A DNA stretch of 21,420 nt. It comes from CAZBSE01 sp964561115 (GTDB taxonomy: Bacteria > Actinomycetota > Humimicrobiia > Humimicrobiales > Humimicrobiaceae). The stretch lies in NCBI GenBank assembly GCA_964561115.1, contig CAZLOE010000024.1, positions 1 to 21,420 on the forward strand. The letters run 5' to 3'. Every line of letters starts with the position of its first letter. Within the stretch, counting starts at the first letter, position 1. The translations under genes were made by a program, and so were the position numbers. This document shows positions 1 to 6,354 of this stretch, piece by piece. The notes below the pieces were generated by a model. That model saw only the letters and a list, made by a program, of their open reading frames with translations, searched no databases and was not told the DNA's origin.

Positions 1-70
1 AAAGATTATGTAATAATAATTAAAGATTAGCATTAAACCTGCAGAGGAAAATATTATATAAATATAAGAT

Positions 71-93
71 TTGGATACAAACTATGCTATAAT
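71..93 (+). promoter_or_regulatory. Possible extended -10 promoter for the glycosyltransferase/MATE genes
   Basis: A perfect TATAAT lies at 88-93. It is preceded by TG and one base (85-87), which makes an extended -10 element, so a weak -35 would be tolerated. No good -35 sits at 17 nt; a TTGGAT at 71-76 is too close. The predicted start near 100 would give a leader of about 54 nt. A second TATAAT occurs at 113-118 without a -35. Bases 1-30 form an open tail ending in TAG that could be the 3' end of an upstream gene, but it is too short to judge. Confidence 0.35.
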
Positions 94-153
94 AATAAAC
101 CTATAGGATATCTATAATATGTCTTTTATTTAAAAAGAAATCTTCTCTTAAAA

Positions 154-1338
154 ATGATATTGCTGGTATACAACATAATAATATCTTTTTTGTTACTGAT
201 ATTCTTTGTCAACTATTTTGTTAATTTTCTTTATTTCAAGGACATATCAAATTATAAAATAACGCAAAAAATTAAGAAAAAAAATCCTCTTATATCGATC
301 CTGATACCTGCAAGGAACGAAGAAGAAAATATTAAAAAATGTCTGGATTCTCTGATAGGACAGGATTATAAAAATATAGAAATATTAGTCCTTAACGATA
401 ACTCAACAGACAATACAGCAGAAATAGTCAAAAATATCGCAAAGGATTATAAATTTTTAAAATTAATTAAGGGGAAACCCTTAAAGAAAGGCTGGACAGG
501 TAAAAACTTTGCTTGCTACCAGTTATTTAAAAAGTCAAGGGGAGAATATCTTTTTTTTACTGATGCTGACACTGTCCATGAAAAAAATTCTGTTTCAAGT
601 ACAATAGCATGCATTTTAAAAGAAAAACTTGATATACTCTCAGCATGCCCCAAGCAGATGATGAATTCATTTCATGAAAGAATGGTGATAGGACTTACAA
701 ATTTTCAGTTATTAATACCCCCTCTGATCTTTATAAAAGAATCAAATATTCCGGTATTCGGAAGTGGGATAGGAAGTTTGATGCTGACGCGGAGAAAAAG
801 TTATATGGCCATAGGGGGGCACAAAAGGATTAAGGGGAGCTGTATTGAAGATACAAGCATTTCTAAATTATTCATAAAAATGGGCTACAAGTTTATGATA
901 TTCAACGGAGTAAAAATATATTCAACAAGTCTATATAAAAATTTCAGTGATATATATGATGGATTCTGCAGGATATTTATGGGAAATTTCAATAATAATA
1001 AGATTTCAGTATCATCGATTATTTTAATTCTTTTTATATTTTTCCTGTTGCCTTTTGTTTTGCTGGCAGCAATATTTTTTATCGACTTTAATTTTGACAT
1101 ATTATTCAATGTAAATCTGGCCTTATTATCTTTTCAGGTATTGATTATTTTATTGACAAGAGCTATGGCAGTATTAAAGATAAATGGAAAGATTTATGAT
1201 ATATTCCTTCATCCTATTTCAATATTTTATATGATTTTTATGGATCTGGCATTTATATTTAGAAAAAGGAGCGAGCCCAGCATCAGCTGGAAGGGAAGAC
1301 TATACACGCACTCTTTGGATTTTATAAGTAAATCATAA
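154..1338 (+). CDS. Membrane glycosyltransferase, family 2 (CrtQ/HpnB-like)
   Basis: Predicted GT-A fold glycosyltransferase that transfers a sugar from a nucleotide donor to a membrane lipid acceptor at the inner face of the membrane. An N-terminal membrane segment (residues 2-27) is followed by the GT2 start ISILIPARNEEENI (47-60), NDNSTDNT (81-88) and the metal-binding D-A-D at 137-139. An acidic ED pair sits at 232-233. Three hydrophobic segments follow (about 287-312, 317-335, 348-370), then a short basic tail with the SWKGR-Y motif (379-384). This tail is typical of the carotenoid/hopanoid-associated GT2 group (4,4'-diaponeurosporenoate glycosyltransferase, HpnB). Length 394 aa fits that group. 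No carotenoid or hopanoid gene is nearby, so the acceptor is unknown. No clear ribosome binding site precedes the ATG. The MATE gene starts 4 nt after the stop, so the two are probably co-transcribed. Confidence 0.85.
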   Translation: MILLVYNIIISFLLLIFFVNYFVNFLYFKDISNYKITQKIKKKNPLISILIPARNEEENIKKCLDSLIGQDYKNIEILVLNDNSTDNTAEIVKNIAKDYKFLKLIKGKPLKKGWTGKNFACYQLFKKSRGEYLFFTDADTVHEKNSVSSTIACILKEKLDILSACPKQMMNSFHERMVIGLTNFQLLIPPLIFIKESNIPVFGSGIGSLMLTRRKSYMAIGGHKRIKGSCIEDTSISKLFIKMGYKFMIFNGVKIYSTSLYKNFSDIYDGFCRIFMGNFNNNKISVSSIILILFIFFLLPFVLLAAIFFIDFNFDILFNVNLALLSFQVLIILLTRAMAVLKINGKIYDIFLHPISIFYMIFMDLAFIFRKRSEPSISWKGRLYTHSLDFISKS

Positions 1339-1342
1339 AGAT

Positions 1343-2710
1343 ATGTATTCTGAGAGAAATCAAATATTAAAAGGTAATTTAAATAAACTGCTGTTCAAAT
1401 TTGCTGCACCTGGGATATTAGGTATATTGTTAGGTTTCCTGTACGTTATTGTGGACACTATATTTGTGGGAAGGGGAGCGGGCCCAATTGCAATAACCGC
1501 ACTTTCAATTGTATTACCAATACTGATAGCTATGATGTCTGTAGGCCTGATGATTGGGACAGGTTCTGCTTCAATTATATCGCGATCGCTTGGAAAAGAA
1601 GATAAACAGAAAGCAGTAAATGTTGCAGGAAACGGAATAATATTAAACATAGTCTTAAATGTCATCTTTATAATTTTAGGGTATATATTCATTGATAAAT
1701 TACTGGTATTTTTCGGAGCATCTACTGAAGTCTTACCTCTGGCAAAAGAATATCTTATTATTGTATTTCCGGGATTCACTCTTCTATCATTCTTGATAGC
1801 CACCAATGATTTTGTCAGGGCGGAAGGAAAACCAAGAGCTTCGATGTATTTTATTGCAATAGGATCATTGCTGAATATCATAATCGACCCTATTTTTATT
1901 TTTGGTTTAAAGATGGGTATAAAAGGAGCTGCTATCGCTACCATTATAAGTCAGGTAATAAGTACTGCTCTTATAATCTGGTTCTATATGTCTGGTAGAA
2001 GCATTTACCGGTTCAGCATGTCAATGTTTAAGATAAATCTTAGATATATAAGGGAAATATTGGTCATAGGATGTCCTAATTTTTTTATGATGACTGTTGC
2101 AAGTGCGGTAGTCCTGATCTTTAACAGGTCGCTACAATTCTATGGCAATGATATACATATAGCTATTTTAGGAATAGCTTACAGAATGATCGGACTTATT
2201 CAGATACCTGTAATAGGAATTTCACAGAGTTTTGCTACCATATCAAGTTTTAATTATGGTGCAAAATTGTATCCAAGAGTCAAAAAAGTACTGGGTATGA
2301 CAATAATGTGGACCACAATAATATCATTTCTGGCTTTTATACCTATGATGTTTTTCCCACGTTATTTTCTAAGTATTTTCAGCAGTGACAGCGTTCTTAT
2401 TAATACAGGAATAGTACCTTTAAGAACTTTGATAATATTTTTTCCTCTGGTAGGAATGCATATGGTAATTGCTAGTTTTTTCCAGTCTCTGGGGAAAGCA
2501 GCACAGGCTCTGATAATCATTACCACCAAACAGTTTTTACTGCTGATCCCGGCCATCTATATACTTCCTAAATTTTTTGGATTATATGGAGTTTGGCTGG
2601 CAATGCCTGTTGCTGACTTTTTATCAATATCAATAGCAGTTATATTTATGTTATGTGAAATAAGAATATTTAATAGAAAGGCTGCCGGAGAAGCCCTGGA
2701 AAGCAGTTAA
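1343..2710 (+). CDS. MATE family multidrug/metabolite exporter
   Basis: Integral membrane antiporter of the MATE (MatE/NorM-DinF, MOP superfamily) type, which exports organic cations or drugs using a Na+ or H+ gradient. The opening is typical: a short hydrophilic tail, then FAAPGILGILLGFLYVIVDT (residues 21-40), FVGRGAGPIA (42-51) and a Gly-rich segment G-S-A-S. A second, related half begins around residue 235. About 12 hydrophobic segments fill the 455 residues, the usual length. A short charged C-terminus ends the protein. The start ATG lies 4 nt past the glycosyltransferase stop and has no obvious Shine-Dalgarno site, so it probably relies on translational coupling. The substrate cannot be read from sequence. 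The neighbour suggests a lipid-linked or secondary-metabolite role, but that is inference. Confidence 0.9.
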   Translation: MYSERNQILKGNLNKLLFKFAAPGILGILLGFLYVIVDTIFVGRGAGPIAITALSIVLPILIAMMSVGLMIGTGSASIISRSLGKEDKQKAVNVAGNGIILNIVLNVIFIILGYIFIDKLLVFFGASTEVLPLAKEYLIIVFPGFTLLSFLIATNDFVRAEGKPRASMYFIAIGSLLNIIIDPIFIFGLKMGIKGAAIATIISQVISTALIIWFYMSGRSIYRFSMSMFKINLRYIREILVIGCPNFFMMTVASAVVLIFNRSLQFYGNDIHIAILGIAYRMIGLIQIPVIGISQSFATISSFNYGAKLYPRVKKVLGMTIMWTTIISFLAFIPMMFFPRYFLSIFSSDSVLINTGIVPLRTLIIFFPLVGMHMVIASFFQSLGKAAQALIIITTKQFLLLIPAIYILPKFFGLYGVWLAMPVADFLSISIAVIFMLCEIRIFNRKAAGEALESS

Positions 2711-2758
2711 AACCGGTATTATATCAGTAAAATAATTATAATAAATAACTTTTTATAA

Positions 2759-4108
2759 ATGAAAAGAATTGCACTTTTTTCACTTATTATATCTATTTTT
2801 TTAGTCGCTATTAAAATAGCAGTTTCTTATTTTACCAATAGTATAGGGGTATTTTCAGAAGCACTGAATAACGGTCTCGATATTGTCACCGCGCTTATAG
2901 CTTACATGGCCATAAGGATCTCATTAAAACCTGCTGATAAAGATCATACTTATGGACATGGCAAGTATGAAAATCTGTCTGCTTTTATAGAAATAATAGT
3001 AATTTCTGCTTTGAGCTTTTTTATTATTTACAGGTCTATCCTAAGGATAGTACATAGAAATTTTGAATTAAGATTGAACACATACGTATTTATAATCTTA
3101 ATAGTAGCTATATTTATAAATATAATAAGAGTCTTTTACGTAGGAAAAGCTGCAAGGAAATATAATTCTTTTGCATTAAAAGCAGAGTTCATCAATTATT
3201 CGAGTGATATTCTGAGTTCGATAATAGTGATAGCGGGATTGTATCTGGCAAATGTTGGGGTATACATAGCCGATCCCGTAGCTTCTATAATGGTGTCTTT
3301 AATAGTTTTAACCTTTAGTATAAGGTTATCAATAAGAATAATAAGAAATTTGCTTGATTATATTCCGAAAGAAATCACAGATAGTATAGCAGAAATTTTA
3401 AGGGAGATAAAAGAAATAGAATCTGTCAATAAACTTAAAATACATGAGGTTGGAAATACCAAATTTGTAAATATGGAAATATGTCTAAAAAGCAATCTGT
3501 ATCTTTCGCAGGCTGAGAAGTTAAAAAAGAAGATTAAAAACAAGATATTGGGAAGGGTTCCGGGTTCGGAGATAATTTTGGAAACAAAATTTATGCAAAC
3601 TGAATTTGATATAGAAGAAAAAATAAAAGAAATTGTAATGAACAATGAGAATATAAGAGATGTCCATAATATTTTTATATATAATGTTAAAAATTATATT
3701 GATGCTACCTTGCATATAGAACTGGATGAAGATTTAAGTCTTGAAAATGCTGAGAAGTTGACAAAAATAGTTGAAAAAAAGATAAAAGATAAAATAAATA
3801 ATATCAGGAGGGTGTACATTCACATTGAGGATTTTAGAAGCAGTGAATATTGGAATGATGTTACAGGTGAATCAGAAGATCTTATTTCCAGAATTAAAAG
3901 GGAAATATCTCCTTATGTTGATCCTGAGACCTGTCACAATTTCACTATTCTTGAGAAAGATAAACTATATAATCTGGCATTCCACTGTAGGTTAAAAAAA
4001 AGTGTGAGTGTTAAGAAAGCGCACTTTGTAATTTCCAGGATAGAAGATGATATAAAGAAAAAATTTAATAATATATGTGGTATATCAATACATGTAGAGC
4101 CGCGATAA
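2759..4108 (+). CDS. Cation diffusion facilitator (CDF) transporter with extended cytoplasmic tail
   Basis: Metal-cation/proton antiporter of the CDF family (YiiP/FieF-like). Six membrane segments occupy residues 1-200. Aligned by eye to YiiP, the cytoplasmic site B ligands are kept (D60, H63, H67 in ADKDHTYGHGK). The transport site A reads N37/D41 in TM2 and N146/D150 in TM5, instead of the common D/D-H/D. The family is usually about 300 aa; this protein has 449. The extra length is two further alpha/beta modules after the normal dimerisation domain: roughly 201-285, 286-365 and 380-449, each ending in a V/I-x-I-H-V/I-E-type strand. Metal specificity is therefore uncertain; a non-zinc metal is possible. 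The gene is 48 nt after the MATE gene, possibly in the same transcript. No ribosome binding site is evident before the ATG. Confidence 0.87.
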   Translation: MKRIALFSLIISIFLVAIKIAVSYFTNSIGVFSEALNNGLDIVTALIAYMAIRISLKPADKDHTYGHGKYENLSAFIEIIVISALSFFIIYRSILRIVHRNFELRLNTYVFIILIVAIFINIIRVFYVGKAARKYNSFALKAEFINYSSDILSSIIVIAGLYLANVGVYIADPVASIMVSLIVLTFSIRLSIRIIRNLLDYIPKEITDSIAEILREIKEIESVNKLKIHEVGNTKFVNMEICLKSNLYLSQAEKLKKKIKNKILGRVPGSEIILETKFMQTEFDIEEKIKEIVMNNENIRDVHNIFIYNVKNYIDATLHIELDEDLSLENAEKLTKIVEKKIKDKINNIRRVYIHIEDFRSSEYWNDVTGESEDLISRIKREISPYVDPETCHNFTILEKDKLYNLAFHCRLKKSVSVKKAHFVISRIEDDIKKKFNNICGISIHVEPR

Positions 4109-4136
4109 AAGATATCAGAAAAAGCTTTTAATATAT

Positions 4137-4165
4137 TTGACAAACTAAAATAAATATGTTAAATC
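4137..4165 (+). promoter_or_regulatory. Predicted sigma-70-type promoter of the transketolase gene
   Basis: A perfect -35 TTGACA (4137-4142) is followed after 17 nt by TAAATC (4160-4165) with a TG-T extension (4157-4159). The overlapping TTAAAT (4159-4164) at 16-nt spacing is a slightly better -10 alternative. The predicted start near 4171 would give a leader of about 54 nt before the GTG. The site lies in the 116-nt gap after the CDF gene and is the only consensus -35 there. Confidence 0.5.
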
Positions 4166-4215
4166 ATACCAAATATTGATTGCATTAAAAAACAGTAAAT
4201 CATGATGATTCGATT

Positions 4216-4220
4216 GGAGG
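4216..4220 (+). promoter_or_regulatory. Ribosome binding site deciding the GTG start of transketolase
   Basis: GGAGG is followed by four A residues and then GTG. This is one of the few strong Shine-Dalgarno sites in the window. It supports the GTG start even though the spacing is short. Confidence 0.7.
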
Positions 4221-4224
4221 AAAA

Positions 4225-6054
4225 GTGCTTAATAAAGAAAAGATAGAGAAAATATCAAAATTGATCAGGTATTATATATTGATTTCAACCACTAAAGCAG
4301 GTTCCGGTCATCCCTCCTCTTCATTATCAGCAGTAGAATTGATGGCAACATTATTATTTGGAGGTTTTTTCAGGTTTAGAATTGATGATATAGATTATAT
4401 AAATAATGACCGGTTGATCTTTTCCAAGGGACATGCTTCACCGTTATTATATTCACTTTGGGCTGCTGCCGGTGTTGTCAGCGAGAAAGAAATTCTGACA
4501 CTAAGGAAATTTAGCAGCAGGCTTGAAGGACATCCTACCCCAAATTTTGAATTTGCTGAAGCTGCAACAGGATCACTGGGACAGGGGCTTTCTATCGGTT
4601 TGGGTATGGCGCTTAATGCTAAATATATAGATAAGCTACCATATAAGACTTTTGTACTTTTGGGTGATGGCGAGATGACTGAAGGTTCCCAGTGGGAAGC
4701 TATGCAGGTTGCTGCCCATTATAAACTTGATAGTTTAATAGGCATCATAGATGTAAACAGGCTCGGTCAGAGTAAAGAGACGATGTACGGCAGCAGTATC
4801 AATGCTTATAAAGATAGAATATCATCATTCGGATGGGAGACTTTTACAGTTGACGGTCATAATATTGAAGAAATAGCTGATGCTTATAAAAGAGCACTTG
4901 AGGTAAAAGATAAACCGTCAATGTTAATTGCTAAAACTATAAAAGGTAAAGGGGTAAGCCTGCTGGAGGATAAAAACGGTTGGCATGGGAAAGCAATTTC
5001 TATAGAACAGATGGGTGTAGCGCTTAAAGAACTGGGAGAAATAGATAAGGATCTAAAAGGTGAAATCTTAAAGCCTGAGCAGGTGGTTATAAATAAATCA
5101 GAAATAAAAAAATCGGATAAGATCTCTATAGAAGGTAATAAAATCTCTACCAGAAAAGCATACGGCAATGCCCTGGTAAACATATTTCCAAAATATCCTC
5201 AGATTGTAGTGCTTGATGCAGAGGTCAGTAATTCAACCTATTCAGAAATTTTTGAGAAATACTATCCAGAAAGATTTTTTGAGATGTATATAGCAGAACA
5301 GAATATGGTGGGTACGGCACTTGGCCTATCCTTAAGGAAAAAAATCCCGTTTGTTTCATCATTTGCTTCATTCCTTACCAGAGCCTTTGATCAGATCAGA
5401 ATGAGTCAGTATTCCAGATCAAATATAAAATTCGTAGGTTCTCATGTAGGTGTCTCGATTGGGGCAGATGGGCCTTCTCAAATGGGGTTGGAAGACATTG
5501 CCATGTTCAGGACTTTGCTTGATTCTGTAGTCCTATATCCATCGGATGGAATATCAACAGAAAAATTAGTAGAGAAGGCTGCCGAGCATTTTGGGAATGT
5601 ATATATCAGGACTACCAGAATGGAAACGCCTGTTATATATGATGATAAAGATAGTTTTGAAATCGGTGGTAGTAAAGTCTTGAAGGAAAGTAAAGATGAT
5701 CAAGTAACTGTCTGTGCTGCAGGGATTACCTTACATGAAGCATTAAAAGCTTACGATATATTAAAAAAAGAAGATATACTGTTAAGAGTAATCGATCTAT
5801 ATTGTATTAAGCCAATAGATAGAAATACGATTTTAAAAGCTCAGAGGGAAACAAAAGCTATAATAACAGTAGAAGACCATTTTGCCCAGGGAGGCTTGGG
5901 GGAAGCTGTAAAAAGTGCTGCTTCAGAAAAAAAACCTGTATTTATGCTTTCAGTAGAAAAAATGCCCAGAAGCGGCGAGCCTTTTGAACTTTTGGAGTAT
6001 GAAGGAATATCAAGCAATTCTATTATTAAAAAAGTAAAAAGTATAATAGGATAA
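4225..6054 (+). CDS. tkt: Transketolase, short single-chain (animal-type)
   Basis: Thiamine-diphosphate enzyme of the non-oxidative pentose phosphate pathway that moves two-carbon units between sugar phosphates in the cytoplasm. Visible features: GSGHP with H29, SKGHASP with H70, GDGE at 147-150 with N178 as the ThDP/Mg motif, WHGK with H254, the catalytic glutamate E358 in AEQNM, GPSQM near 416-420, and a C-terminal domain with VEDHFAQGGLGEA. The protein is 609 aa, shorter than the roughly 660-aa E. coli-type enzyme. By recall its wording (ISTRKAYG, SNIKFVGSHVGVSIG, KSKDDQVTV-like, VEDH) is much closer to human TKT (about 620 aa). The N- and C-terminal halves, split into two genes in many Clostridia and archaea, are fused here. 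GTG start with GGAGG. It stands alone with its own predicted promoter. No pentose pathway neighbours are present. Confidence 0.95.
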   Translation: MLNKEKIEKISKLIRYYILISTTKAGSGHPSSSLSAVELMATLLFGGFFRFRIDDIDYINNDRLIFSKGHASPLLYSLWAAAGVVSEKEILTLRKFSSRLEGHPTPNFEFAEAATGSLGQGLSIGLGMALNAKYIDKLPYKTFVLLGDGEMTEGSQWEAMQVAAHYKLDSLIGIIDVNRLGQSKETMYGSSINAYKDRISSFGWETFTVDGHNIEEIADAYKRALEVKDKPSMLIAKTIKGKGVSLLEDKNGWHGKAISIEQMGVALKELGEIDKDLKGEILKPEQVVINKSEIKKSDKISIEGNKISTRKAYGNALVNIFPKYPQIVVLDAEVSNSTYSEIFEKYYPERFFEMYIAEQNMVGTALGLSLRKKIPFVSSFASFLTRAFDQIRMSQYSRSNIKFVGSHVGVSIGADGPSQMGLEDIAMFRTLLDSVVLYPSDGISTEKLVEKAAEHFGNVYIRTTRMETPVIYDDKDSFEIGGSKVLKESKDDQVTVCAAGITLHEALKAYDILKKEDILLRVIDLYCIKPIDRNTILKAQRETKAIITVEDHFAQGGLGEAVKSAASEKKPVFMLSVEKMPRSGEPFELLEYEGISSNSIIKKVKSIIG

Positions 6055-6354
6055 TATTAAATAAAAAATCGTTACTTATTTAACTTCTTTAACAGTATCT
6101 GCCTTACTGCAGAATCTTAAATCTCTATCTTTTTATATACTTTCTTAATGCTTACCTTTATATTATTAAATAATAATATATTAATAAAATATTTATAAAA
6201 TTATATGTTAATTTATTTAAATTTATGATAATATATTAAAACAATTTTATGTAATATAAAAATATATTATATATGTAATACAATTGTATATAATAAATTT
6301 GATTATATTATTTTTAAAAGTATAAAGTAAGGCGAGGAATTAAAAAATATATAA
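6055..6354. other. AT-rich 300-nt spacer between transketolase and the GGDEF/HD-GYP gene
   Basis: No gene is seen in this stretch. It is almost pure A/T in its second half. It holds an A/T-only inverted repeat (arms 6159-6167 and 6172-6180, 4-nt loop) and a perfect 12-nt palindrome ATACAATTGTAT (6278-6289) upstream of the possible promoter of the next gene. I see no GC-rich terminator after transketolase. Confidence 0.6.
6299..6326 (+). promoter_or_regulatory. Possible promoter of the GGDEF/HD-GYP gene
   Basis: TTGATT (6299-6304) and TATAAA (6321-6326) are separated by 16 nt, matching 4/6 and 5/6 of the consensus. The start would fall near 6333, leaving a leader of about 22 nt. In DNA this AT-rich such matches arise easily, so this is weak. 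A GGCGAGG at 6331-6337 is too far (17 nt) from the ATG to be a normal ribosome binding site. Confidence 0.25.

Noticed and set aside
1..30. 3' end of an upstream gene
   Set aside because: A nine-codon open tail ending in TAG is compatible with a gene end, but it is too short to support a call.
1360..1944. Long antisense open frame opposite the MATE gene (and similar frames opposite tkt, aroA, dacF and others)
   Set aside because: Each is the mirror of a gene with clear family motifs, has no ribosome binding site and shows no family motifs or domain order.
6159..6180. Terminator after transketolase
   Set aside because: The inverted repeat has 9-bp arms but only A-T pairs, lies about 100 nt past the stop and has no U-run; in such AT-rich DNA it is expected by chance.
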